In this document: in pieces, positions 32,700 to 42,075 of the stretch
Layout: each line of letters starts with the position of its first letter
Position numbering within the stretch: the stretch's first letter is position 1
NCBI GenBank assembly: GCA_963924555.1
Contig: OZ004593.1
Coordinates: 4,398,480 to 4,462,479 of the forward strand
DNA: 64,000 nt
Source of the DNA: Crambe crambe
Lineage: Eukaryota; Porifera; Demospongiae; Poecilosclerida; Crambeidae
Direction: 5' to 3'
Position numbers and translations under genes: made by a program
The notes under the pieces: generated by a model
What the model saw: only the letters and a program-made list of their open reading frames with translations
What the model was told of the DNA's origin: nothing
The model's database searches: none

Positions 32700-34330
32700 C
32701 AATATCAGACAAAGGTTCATAGGGGGTAATAGAGTCTATCGGTCATATCAGCATCACTGTTGGTCATATATTCTGCTTCTTCCTCAGAACTGCAATCAGA
32801 TTCAGCATCATCAGAACTACAATCAGATTCAGCATCATCAGAACCACTATCAAAGGGGTCATGATCAGTCTGTTCCGGCTCATAGAAACCCATATCAGCC
32901 TCCCCAAAAACTTCCACGATTATTTCATCTATTTCCTTTCTAACATGGTCATCTGATCTATCAGCCTCCCCAAAAACTTCCACGATTATTCCTTTCTAAC
33001 ACAGTCATCTGATCTTCCTCTTTTCTAAGAGCATTTGAAAGCTCAGTAACTGGAAATGATTTCTTAACAATACATAAATTTGAATCAAGTTTTTCATTAG
33101 CCTCCTCCATCCAGCTTACTACAAGTTGCTTGGGTGGTTTTTTATTACCTTATCATCAGTGTTCAAGCATGCATTGAACCCATGAATTTCTCATATAAGC
33201 TTTTATTGGTTTGTTGATACTGACATCAAGAGGCTGAAGGATTGATGTACAACCACCAGGGATCACCAGGACAGTAGTATTAGAATTCTGAAATGCATCC
33301 TTTACCTTGTCAGTTAAGTGAGCACTAAATGTATCAAGGAAAAGTAAGGATGGCCACCTCTTGACCCAAATGTCCGAAATCCATTTTAACATTAATTTTC
33401 ATCTATCCTTTCTTTTGATAGCTAACTAGAGTGCCTTCTGATCCTTGTACCCCTGTTATGGGAGGAAGCATATTTGCATGAAAGAACAGCTGTTAGCCGA
33501 TTTACTTCAGATTTGGTTGTCCTGACTTTGATAGTCTTTTCCCCCCTGACATCTACAGTTTTTGAAGGCGCCATTATCCATATAAACTGGGGTTTCATCC
33601 ATATTACAAATTAAATAATCACCATTCTCCCTTATACGCCCCCCTCAATCAATCAAGCCTAGTTATGCCACTGTGCACCATAAATGATTTAAGCCACCCA
33701 TCAGAAGCTTTAATGCTTTTAACTTAATAGCTTGGGTAGAAACAAGCATGTTCCCTTCTCTTCTTGTTGCTCCAAAACCCACTGCAACAACTTCATGTCT
33801 ATTTCAGGGGGATAAGATAGCTTTCTCCCTTGACCCTTTTTATTGCATCGCTTACCACGATGTGGGTGCTTGATGGTGTCTAGCTCATCTTTGAGCCATC
33901 TTTGGACATTTTTGTGGTGAATCTTAAAATGTCGACAGCCCTACCCCCATGATGCCAGGCATACAGTGCCACATTCCTTTTCTGGGCAATTGAATACCTG
34001 GCTCTCAGAGTTGGGGTTTTTTCTGTCCAGCAGAATCAGCAGGAAGATCAGCTGACGGAGGAGTGTCAGTAGAGAGATTGGCAGGTGGAGAAGAATCAGT
34101 AGAAGGATTAGAAAATGCAAGAGGATCAGCAGGAAGACTGGAAGGAGACAACAGTGGATCAGGACAAGGAATGGTAGGAGGGTTTTTCCTACCCTACGCT
34201 TCTTGGATTTGGAAGCTGATGCAGTTGGTTGAAATGCCCACTGTGAATCTAAAGGCTCAGTTGTTGGGACAAAAAAGCTCTTCATGGAAGTCTGCTTGGA
34301 CGACATCACCTCTCAAAAAAGCTGCTTCAA
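32700..34330 (-). pseudogene. pogo/Tigger-like DDE transposase relic
   Basis: Reading leftward: a start MMSSKQTSMKSFFVP near 34,309 with a Ser/Pro-rich repeat (LPADPLAFSNPSTDSSPP) in another frame; AGGCAT-type Cys/His region around 33,950; then MAPSKTVDVRGEKTIKVRT near 33,560; then the clear DDE_1 block SLLFLDTFSAHLTDKVKDAF and VIPGGCTSILQPLDVSINKP (33,180-33,350); and an acidic tail rich in DDAESDCSS (32,720-32,880). The Asp of FLDTFSAH is catalytic in the family. Many stops and shifts make it nonfunctional. Confidence 0.75.
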
Positions 34331-34486
34331 TAATGACCACGTGGGTTGCATTTATTTAAGCGCCGCCAAAAAATAATACAGGAAGAGGTGTGGTGCTTTT
34401 CTAACAACTAATAAAATGTGATTAGTTGCTAGCTGGTGCTTAAATTATAGTGGCACTTGAATTACAGTGACTATGGACTTTAACAA

Positions 34487-34656
34487 TTTCTGTCAATAAA
34501 AAATCAAAATTATGCCTTCAATAATGATCCCTACATTACTGCCTCCCACCAAGCTGCTTTAATTGTTCATGTCAGTATAAAAGTGTTCTGCTTGGTTTAG
34601 GCAGTGATGTAGGGATTATTTTTGAAGGCATAATTTTGATTTTTTGTTGACGGAAA
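34487..34656. mobile_element. foldback MITE-like element
   Basis: The left arm TTTCTGTCAA-AAAAATCAAAATTATGCCTTCAATAATGATCCCTACAT... pairs with the right arm ending TTTTGATTTTTTGTTGACGGAAA over about 70 bp, with a centre of about 30 bp. The internal TGTAGGGAT motif is shared with the elements at 7109, 25,939 and 58,187. Confidence 0.8.
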
Positions 34657-34834
34657 CTGGCCTTTTTATTTAGCATAATTTTTTTCCCTTTCACTTGTTT
34701 ACTTTTTGTACGACCTAAAGATTGAATATTGTTTTCAAGTAAAAATAGCTGGTTGGCACGTGTGTACGTACACGTGATAGTGACAGACGTGCGCACATGA
34801 TAAATGATGTAATGGCTGACATAGTTATAATGAA

Positions 34835-34960
34835 AAGTCGTTTGATATGAGTGATTATTTTAAAGGGAAACTGTGGATGTAATGATGATAAATTTGATTG
34901 TCGTATGTGAAAGGCAAGAAGATGAATCTGATGATGATGATGAAAATTTAGACGGCGGCT
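34835..34960 (+). repeat. dispersed repeat (partner 16925-17100)
   Basis: Contains the ordered blocks described for 16,925-17,100, here with an expanded GATGATGATGATG run. Its right end overlaps the 3' end of the minus-strand relic that follows. Confidence 0.65.
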
Positions 34961-35540
34961 AAGAGATCCCTTTCAAAACACACACGAACAAACTCCTTTT
35001 GAACTGCACTTTCTGGTTGCTACTTCGCTTTCTATTCTTCTTCAGGAGTTTGCTGGCTATATATCCTGCCATATATCGAATGCCATTAGATTTGGTCATA
35101 GTAAGAGGTCTTGAAACGGATTCAGGAGGTGTAGAATGTACTCTTTTATCTTCTGCTATCTTCTGTATCATTGCTTTCAGCATTCTGTCAGCAAGGAGCT
35201 GAAAACACCGGGAAGATTCTTCCTCTTGCACTCTTGGAATATAGGATAAAACAAGTGTGCTCCAAGAACAATAAAATTAATAGTCCGACTAGCTCGCAAG
35301 TGATGAAAAGAAGACCATAAGGAAGCTTGGGCAGCAGATAGTAATTTGTACACTGGTTCACAAGGTCCATCAAAATCAACGATACCTTTGCAATGCCATA
35401 TCTTCAAATCTCTTCAAAACACCAGCAACTTTCCTCCCCAACTTTCCTCCCCCTAGGTGAGCATTTAATCAAGTCTTTCTGTGCCAAAGAAACAACTGAT
35501 AGAAAGAAATCTGATTGCACCACAAGCAAACCTTGGATAT
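34940..35540 (-). pseudogene. transposon-associated ORF relic of unknown family
   Basis: Two minus frames join across a shift: GIVDFDGPCEPVYKLLSAAQ and ASLWSSFHHLRASRTINF (35,177-35,407), then SSRCFQLLADRMLKAMIQK and SNGIRYMAGYIASKLLKK (34,959-35,231). The '.(A/R)Y.AGY...KL.KK' motif is common near the end of multi-copy transposon-linked proteins in invertebrates. I cannot place the family. It abuts the truncated RT of the gypsy element upstream. Confidence 0.35.
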
Positions 35541-36527
35541 CTATAGAAATAATACCAGAATCATCTCTCTTTCTCCATCTTCCACCACTTCCTCTCCACA
35601 TAAATTACAATCCAAATCACTATCTTCTAAATCACTTTCTTCACTCCCAGTCCCAAACTGACACTTAGCTACCTTCAACGTTAACCCAGCCTCATTCAAC
35701 CTACCAAAAACTTCCTTAAGGTGATCCACATGCTCCTCCCATGACAACCACATCATCCAAATATGCTCCAGCAAACTCTCACAACCACGTAGCACCTGAT
35801 TCATGGTTCTCTGAAAAGTAGCTGGTGCACTATGTAAACCGAATGGCATCACCAGAAATTCATACAATCCGAACAGGGTTGTAAAAGCAGATTTCTCCCT
35901 GGCATCCTCCGACAATGGGATTTGCCAATATCCCTTGGGTAGGTCAAGGGTTGAGATGATCATTGCCGACCCTATGCTCTCCAAAACCTCCTCGATCCGG
36001 GGCATCGGGTATGCATCAAACTTCGTCCGTTGGTTCAGTTTTCTGTAGTCTACGCAGAACCTTACAGACCCGTCCATCTTCTCAACCAACACTATGGGCG
36101 AGGCCCGCGGACTTGTAGATGGTTGAATGACCTTTGCCTCCAGCATCTTTTCCAGCTCTTGCTTAACCATCACCCTCTTCGAGTAAGGTACTCGATATGG
36201 CTTCTGCCTCACTGGTACTGTGTCCTCAACATGAATTTGGTGGTGTGTTAAAGATGTCCTCCCTGGCGTGGAGCTAAAAATCGCAGGGAACTCCTCCATG
36301 ACCTCCAATAACTGCTGGCGTTCCTCAGATCCCAAGCCAGGTGTCTCAATCTCATCCATTGCCATCTGGACCTCACTCCCCCATAGGTACAGTCCACCAG
36401 CCTCTGGACCCTCAGCTCCCCTGGACTCCATCACCGCAAGCATTGCCTTCTCCGGGGCCGAGTTCCACTTCTTTAGCAGGTTGATATGATACACCTTTTT
36501 CTCTCGACGTCTTCCTGGGATTTCCAC
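35541..36527 (-). pseudogene. Ty3/gypsy reverse transcriptase, 3'-truncated and chimeric
   Basis: The 328-codon frame begins with YHINLLKKWN (a pol spacer motif), then PVRQKPYRVPYSKRVMVKQE, DGSVRFCVDYRKLNQ, ISTLDLPKGYWQIPLSEDA and LYEFLVMPFGLHSAPATFQR, all RT palm/finger motifs. The active-site YLDD is not in this frame: AYLDDVV is present one frame over, flanked by two compensating shifts, and the main frame resumes at WEEHVDHLKEVF. After KVAKCQFG (about 35,660) homology stops, and an acidic Cys-containing sequence from another element completes the frame. RNase H and integrase are lost. Confidence 0.8.
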
Positions 36528-37249
36528 CTCGTAGTCAACTTCTTTGCCTCAGATGGATCCTGTTCCAACTCCTCCCTCCTTAGCTCCAGGTTCCCCCCCC
36601 CCCCCCCCCCCCCCCCATGCACTTCCTTTTCTACCATATCACCCTGCCAATTCACCTCTGACCCTTCATTGAACAATTCTGCTATACCTTCACAATCATC
36701 TAATGCATCCCTAACCTCAACATTCTCATCTACAACCACTTGTTTACCCTCAGTTGGCTTTGAGTGGGTTGACCCCTCACCCACAAACTCATCCCCATCT
36801 ATCACTTTGTCATCATTAACCAGACCATCTATCCCCTTAGATACAGCTTGAACCACATTCCCAGCAGCTGTTTCCTCCTCAGCCACCCTTCTCTTTTTGG
36901 CTGCTCTGGTTTCAACTAATAACCCAAGTTCAACATCTTTCCATCCCTCCTGAACATCATATACATCAGTCCCCAAGACTACAGGTACTGGTAAGCTAGG
37001 TGCCACTACTGCCCTAACCTTTCTCTTGGTCCCCTCAAGCAGGAGGTCCACCTCTGTAGTGGGGTAATCCTCACTATCCCCATGAACACACATTATGGGG
37101 ACAGTATCTGTCTGATTCACCTTCAAGGGGCACACCCGATCTGCCCTAACCATAGTACAACTACTCCCTGTATCAATAAGTACCTGCACTGGCCTCCCGT
37201 CCAGTTGTCCACGCCTGAGGTACTTCTCACTCTCCTGATTCCATGCCAC
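36473..37249 (-). CDS. Ty3/gypsy aspartic protease and spacer
   Basis: The 258-codon frame starts just after gag. VQVLIDTGSSCTMVRAD holds the DTG active-site triad of a retropepsin, and VPVVLGTDVYDV is the second conserved segment. A long acidic linker follows, then a Gly run encoded by 24 consecutive C on the plus strand (36,593-36,616), then a short overlap with the RT frame. In the element it would cut the gag-pol polyprotein. The homopolymer is a likely slippage site and may explain the gag/pro/RT frame changes. Confidence 0.75.
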   Translation of the reverse strand: MAWNQESEKYLRRGQLDGRPVQVLIDTGSSCTMVRADRVCPLKVNQTDTVPIMCVHGDSEDYPTTEVDLLLEGTKRKVRAVVAPSLPVPVVLGTDVYDVQEGWKDVELGLLVETRAAKKRRVAEEETAAGNVVQAVSKGIDGLVNDDKVIDGDEFVGEGSTHSKPTEGKQVVVDENVEVRDALDDCEGIAELFNEGSEVNWQGDMVEKEVHGGGGGGGGNLELRREELEQDPSEAKKLTTRWKSQEDVERKRCIISTC

Positions 37250-37255
37250 TTCCGG

Positions 37256-38098
37256 TCAAGAGCCTCCAAATAGTGCGGTCTTGCCTGCTCCTTTCTGCTT
37301 TGAATCCTTTCGATTCGGACAGTTATACATGAGATGCCCCCACTGTTGACAGTGAAAACACTGCTTCTCTCCAAGTGCATTCACCTTCACCCGGTTGCCA
37401 CCACCAGAGAATCGGCTGGATCCATCCTTCTTCTCCCACGAGACTTTCTCCTTCTCCAGCTTCCCTGGCCGCTCCACTGGCGTCACTCCTCTCCCAGACT
37501 CCGCTCTACCCTCTGCGTTCCGAGCCTGAGCATAATTCTCTGCTATTATGATCAGCTCCCGCAGATCCAGCCCGGCTTCTTTTGTCCACTTGTCAAAGTG
37601 GTCGGTGATACGACAAATCCATTCCCGGTAAGATTCCTCCTTCTTCTTTGGGTCTTTACGGAACCTCACACGATGAGTCTCTTCATTAACATCGTATCTG
37701 TGCAGGATGGTCTTCTTTAACGTCTCATATTTTCCTGCTTCCTCGGGAAATAATGCAGTATAGGCAGCCATAGCCTTTCCAGTGAGCAACCCCGCAAGTT
37801 GAGTTGCCCAGACTTCCTTCGGCCACTTCTGTTGTTTTGCAATACGCTCGAACGTTGCAAGAAAGTTCTCTATGTCTTCCTTCGGATCGAGCTTCTGTAA
37901 AGTTGGCTTCGGAAGCTTAATCCTGGCGCCTTCTGCCTCGTCTCTCCTGCCTCTAAGACCCTCGATCTCCCGCCGATAATTCTCCATCTCCGTCCTCTGC
38001 CGTTCAAGCATTTCCTCCATCAGTCGCTGCTGTGCCTGTTGCTGAGCCCACTGTCGTTCCTGCTGCTGAACCATCAATCTCTGCTGTTCCTGAAGCAC
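37256..38098 (-). CDS. Ty3/gypsy Gag with zinc knuckle
   Basis: The 280-codon frame has a Gln-rich coiled-coil N-terminus (residues 1-45), a capsid-like segment with NFLATFERIAKQQKWPKEVW, LLTGKAMAAYTAL and YREWICRITDHFDKW (a retroviral-type/SCAN-like gag domain), and a single CCHC knuckle (CFHCQQWGHLMYNC, C-x2-C-x4-H-x4-C) near residue 257. It ends 6 bases before the protease frame. An open frame upstream (38,104-38,403, minus) lies between the PBS and gag and may be an N-terminal extension or leader. Confidence 0.8.
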   Translation of the reverse strand: MLQEQQRLMVQQQERQWAQQQAQQRLMEEMLERQRTEMENYRREIEGLRGRRDEAEGARIKLPKPTLQKLDPKEDIENFLATFERIAKQQKWPKEVWATQLAGLLTGKAMAAYTALFPEEAGKYETLKKTILHRYDVNEETHRVRFRKDPKKKEESYREWICRITDHFDKWTKEAGLDLRELIIIAENYAQARNAEGRAESGRGVTPVERPGKLEKEKVSWEKKDGSSRFSGGGNRVKVNALGEKQCFHCQQWGHLMYNCPNRKDSKQKGAGKTALFGGS

Positions 38099-38311
38099 AG
38101 CGATCAGCGACCCTGCATTAACTCCGCCTCCAAGCTCCCTGCCATCGGTGCCACCATCACCACCTTCCCCCAGCTGCAGCAGACTCCATATGAAGCTGCT
38201 CTGGCGAAGTCCTCTGACCCTCGGTAAACTCCTCTCTCTCCGATCTGTACATCCTCCCAGATCTGGTTAACGACATACACGCAGGTCTTGTCTGAAGTAA
38301 CTTGACAATAG

Positions 38312-38330
38312 AATCCCACCGCTGCCACCA
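38312..38330 (-). other. putative primer-binding site of gypsy element 1
   Basis: On the minus strand TGGTGGCAGCGGTGGGAT follows the LTR end (...CGTTACA) after two bases. Starting with TGG (complement of tRNA CCA) and lying next to the LTR is the standard PBS position. The matching tRNA was not identified. Confidence 0.5.
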
Positions 38331-38332
38331 AA

Positions 38333-38425
38333 TGTAACGTAGCGAGTAATAACTGTAATAGTTTATTTAACTGAGACAAAATCAAGAGACTAACATGAGT
38401 CAAAAGACAGAGATTAAGAGACTAA
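38333..38425 (-). mobile_element. 5' LTR of gypsy element 1, inner part (interrupted)
   Basis: The LTR ends ...TTACTCGCTACGTTACA on the minus strand next to the PBS. It is cut at 38,425 by the DNA transposon described below and resumes at 41,102-41,105 (TAATATGAAATGAGACTC). The outer LTR boundary is uncertain, possibly near 41,595 where GTTTACA occurs. No 3' LTR is in the window. Confidence 0.55.
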
Positions 38426-41101
38426 GGCCACTCCAAATAAATTTCCTGTTTCCCGTCCACTATTCCACACCTCCAGCATGAGGGAGGGAGGCCCATTTCC
38501 ATTATCCATTATTTCAGAGAGTATAAAAAGCCAAATATTCAATTCATGAAAGCACAAAAAATTGCATCAACAAGCACATTTATTTTTGGTATTTGGAATT
38601 TTGTCTTTCTGTTTGCAGTTATCACACTGTGGATAATACTTTGAAGAACTGGACCACGGCGTCTCCATGTCTCCTGCACAGTATATACAGATGTCTGTGT
38701 AGTTTGCAGAGTAATGAAGTCTTTCTATTGGTTCATTGCAATGCATTTTCTTGACATATACAAGACCTTTAAACTGAGCTGGTATATCAGCTTCCTGTAA
38801 ATCTGCACCACAGGAAAATGAGACATCATCAAACGATTGCTTTAGCCTACGAATCTCTCCTGGCTTCAACTTTCTTGTTGAGTAGACAAGTCGCCACATA
38901 CCACATTCATCGCACATAAGCATGGTGTTGCAGTTCAAAACATGCTGTATGCTAGGGTAAAAGGGGAGTCGCTTAGATGTGATCTTGTTCAGTGAAGGTC
39001 TGTGCTCTTCAGAGGTTTCTTTGCCAAAAACTTCACCAAAAGGCTTGTTAGGAAGAGAATGGAGCTTCTTGAAAATTTCAGGTGGAAGCCTAGGGGGTTT
39101 ACAAAGCTTGCAGTTCACATCCCCACATTTCCTGATTTCAAAACTGTAGTGCCGTTCATAGCAACAGTGCTTTAAGAAAGCTTGAATTCCCGGGGGAAGG
39201 TTCACACGTTTGATCTTATCAGTAGGGCCAAGATCAAAGGCAGGATCAATTTCCTTCAGGTGTGACCAAACATCACTGATTTCATGTTCTGAGGCAGGTG
39301 TATTGACTATAAATTTCTTCTTCTTTACTTCTAACCGTACAGTTACGTCAGATAAAGTTATTTTAACAGGGGCTACCGAGTCCAAGTGAGACTCCTTCAG
39401 TGACGGTTTTTTCTTTGCATGCTCCCTCAACTGGGCCATGCTGTTACATTTCAAAAGTTCTGCTTCCTCTTCATCATCCCGCCTACCTCAGGCAAGACCA
39501 ACTGATTGGAGGCCGAGATTAAGGACAGCCATGACCCTCTCAACAGGATTACGATATGAATTATGGGGGGCTGTCCTTGTAGCACACATATAGTCTAAAT
39601 CAAGCATTCTATGGTACTGTGGCATTTCAGAACGTAAAGATTCGATGACAGGTTGGCATGACTGGAGTGCAGACGATATATCAGTTGCATCAGAGAGCCA
39701 GAGCCAATGCAGACTACCAATATTACTCCCAGTTGAATATGTAGCTAGTACAGCTGAAGAATTCAGGCCATCTTTCAATACTTGGATCAAGTTGTAACGC
39801 CTCCTACGATCTCCAGGAAGAAGAGGGTCAAGATCAACTGGAACATTGGTGCCTGCTTCAAGAATAGCTTCAGTAAATTTCTCCAACACAGAAGGCACGG
39901 TGTGACGAGACTTGATAAAATCAACAGTGAGACCATTAGCTACCATTTGTGCTGGAGTATCTGAGTGATGAAGGGCAGTAATTCTAGCCCTCTTAGAGGT
40001 CAATAAATCAGCATATCTCGCCAATGCCTGAGCCAGTAGTTCAACTTCCCGCTTAACGGTACTCCAGCAAGATCGAGACCAGAAAGGTGATTGAAGGTTT
40101 CCAAACAAGCGTTGAGAATGGGATTTCAGAAGATCACAAGAGAGGGAACTACTTGAACGTTTCTTGTGTCTAGAAAGTTCGGGACGATTGAACCCTACAA
40201 ATTCAGAAAACACTGAGGGAACATGACAGCAACGTTCAGTTAATGTTCTGTGGTGGCCATCAATAAACCACAAGACATCTTGAAGAGTGTGAATAGCAGT
40301 TGAAGCAGTTCCATGCTCAACTTCACCTGATTTCCAAAAAAGACCTTCTTTCTCAATCCAATCCAGAATAACATTGTATAAGCTATCCTTTTTGTTCCTT
40401 ATTGGTGAAGTCTTGCTTGGACGAATACTGCGAGCCTGGGAACTAGCCATCAACACAGTAAAAGCATTTCTCGGAACGGACGACTGTTCAACTGCTGTGG
40501 CCTGCCCAACTGCTGCTTGTTTGGTCTCATAAAATTTCACATACTTCCCAAAAGCAGATACATCTACCACTTTCATTCCTATCAATGAAAAAAGCATGCA
40601 TTTATTAATAGTGGGTAATAATTACAAGCAGATCAGAGGTAGAGCTAGGTGCAGATCATTTTTTGTTTTGGTGGGCAATAATTAGAAGCAGCAAGTTCAC
40701 TCTGTTTTTATGCCTTTATATATCTACAGCATAAGACTAATAATATGCATGCTTCAGTACCTGGATTGCTGACAGGATCCAGAGAATCTTTGGATGAACC
40801 TACACGGACTTCTTGAATCTCATGGTTCATGGCCCTCTCAGGTCTCATCTTGTGGTAGAGCTGCTTTAGGGAGACTCGCTCATCCTCTAGTTGGTGTATT
40901 GTCCAAGGAACAACGGTACAATGGCAGCAGGTATCATAAACACAAAAGTTAATCAGAGCCATTTTGCAGCTGCTAGCCAGCCAATTAATGCCTATTGCGC
41001 ATGCGCGGAAGTGTTGAAGAGACCAATAATGGAAGTGGGTGCGGTGACAAGAACAGGATGCGGGCGGTGGACGGGAAACAGGACATTTATTTGGAGTGGC
41101 C
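38426..41101 (-). mobile_element. 2,676-bp DNA transposon with 35-bp TIRs and TAA duplication
   Basis: The left TIR GGCCACTCCAAATAAATTTC (38,426-38,460) and the right TIR at 41,067-41,101 match at 34 of 35 positions as inverted repeats. TAA flanks both sides (38,423-38,425 and 41,102-41,104). The interior holds one two-exon minus-strand gene. It sits inside the LTR of gypsy element 1. A TAA duplication and GG-start TIRs recall PIF/Harbinger, but the protein does not look like a Harbinger transposase. Confidence 0.85.
38567..40962 (-). CDS. transposase-like protein, two exons, one in-frame TGA
   Basis: Exon 1 (40,962-40,761) starts MALINFCVYDTCCHC and ends at a GTACTG donor in phase 1. Exon 2 (40,578-38,567) follows an ATTGATAG acceptor in matching phase, giving 738 codons including stop. 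Only one internal TGA (39,490-39,488) interrupts it; the codon context (GCC TGA GGT) fits a CGA to TGA change. Visible motifs: HTLQDVLWFIDGHHRTL, DYMCATRTAPHNSYRNPVER followed by VMAVLNLGLQSVGL (a D...N-P-V-E-R block that could carry catalytic acidic residues), CKLCKPPRLPPEIFKKL, and several C-x2-C pairs (CDECGMW, CIYCAGD, CDNCKQ) suggesting zinc binding. I recall similar uncharacterised cnidarian proteins but cannot name a superfamily. The open frame and TIRs indicate recent activity. Confidence 0.7.
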
Positions 41102-41104
41102 TAA

Positions 41105-41611
41105 TATGAAATGAGACTCTATTGACCGGGAGTAAATGCACAAATAAATACGTTTAAGAAAAACCACAAGCGGATGATTTAACCACACACAGAAATTAAC
41201 CAGACAGTACAGAACTAACTACACAATACATGATTGTCAATACATAGATAGTTAACAGTATTTCACATTAGATGAATTGTATCTCAATTCTTCTTCAGAG
41301 CCTTGATCTGCTGCACACATTTGGATGGCTAGGCAGCAAACATGAGTAGATAGTTAACTCAGCAGACCAGCTTTTGCAGTAGACCTAGCTAGATAGCTAG
41401 CTAAATTCACTTGCTGATGAAGAACATTCACTCATGATCTCAATACACTACTAGATGATGAACCACTGCACAGCTGTACTGTACCAAGTCAGCAGTATAG
41501 TAATCTCACTCACCGTCAGTAAACCTCCGTGTCTTGCTAATTGAGCATGCGCTGCAGTGATTGTTTTTCAATTTTTAACCGTATGTTGTGTGTTTACATG
41601 TACAATCATAA
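41105..41611. other. probable continuation of gypsy 1 LTR; no gene
   Basis: Contiguous with the LTR after removal of the inserted transposon. A GTTTACA near 41,590 could mark the outer LTR end, since the LTR would finish in ...TTACA/TGTAA inverted repeats, but this is not demonstrable with one LTR. Confidence 0.35.
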
Positions 41612-42075
41612 TTAATTTGTAGACAGCCACTTACACATACATAAGGACATAAGTAGGTAACTGTACAAGTCAACAATAACAGCAATAATAAATACTAAGT
41701 GTTTGCTGAAGTTCTCCTCTTTCGATAACTTTCTTATTAATTTTGCAAAAGACTCATGAGCTTGTGATGTGTCAAATATATTGGCATTCAACAATTGCAC
41801 CTTCAAATTGATTTTGGGAGTGCCTACCATTAATCGATGGTACACCAGCTTGATGATGAAAGTTAACCGGGCTTTTGCTGTAAGAACTTTTTCCTGCAGT
41901 CTTTTTGGCTCCCAGTCCATTGATTGACATTTTAACTATCCAATTCAATTGTTCCATATGAAGATCACAGCTGATGTTGTGTCCAGGCAAGTTTCCGTAA
42001 GTATGGACAAAGTGGCATACTGTGTTAGGATTTTTAGTGCCTCCAAAGCATAGTTAGTGTGACCTGTAGCTTTTA
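41612..42075 (-). pseudogene. DUF6589-like C-terminal fragment
   Basis: Leftward from about 42,070: YALEALKILTQYATL, then after a shift PGHNISCDLHMEQLNWIVKM and SINGLGAKKT, then after another shift a helical tail. The order 'LEAL..L', 'GHNI..DL.MEHLN', 'I..LG.N.T' is the C-terminal pattern of the DUF6589 family, transposon-associated proteins widespread in cnidarians, sponges and fungi. Function is unknown. The copy has at least two frameshifts. Confidence 0.5.

Larger units (their letters stand above)
32144..34473 (-). mobile_element. pogo/Tigger-like DNA transposon with TIRs
   Basis: TAGTCACTATAATTCAAGCG (from 32,144) is inverted at 34,451-34,473 (CACTTGAATTACAGTGACTA). Subterminal repeats of GTGGCGCTTAAATTACAGTG lie inside both ends. 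The interior carries a minus-strand DDE transposase relic and a plus-strand HIRAN-like fragment. Pogo elements duplicate TA; the exact termini and duplication are not clear here. The size of about 2.3 kb is normal for the group. Confidence 0.6.

Noticed and set aside
32717-32983. Acidic 88-codon frame as an independent acidic protein gene
   Set aside because: Position and acidic Ser/Asp repeats fit the C-terminal tail of the pogo-like transposase just upstream on the same strand.
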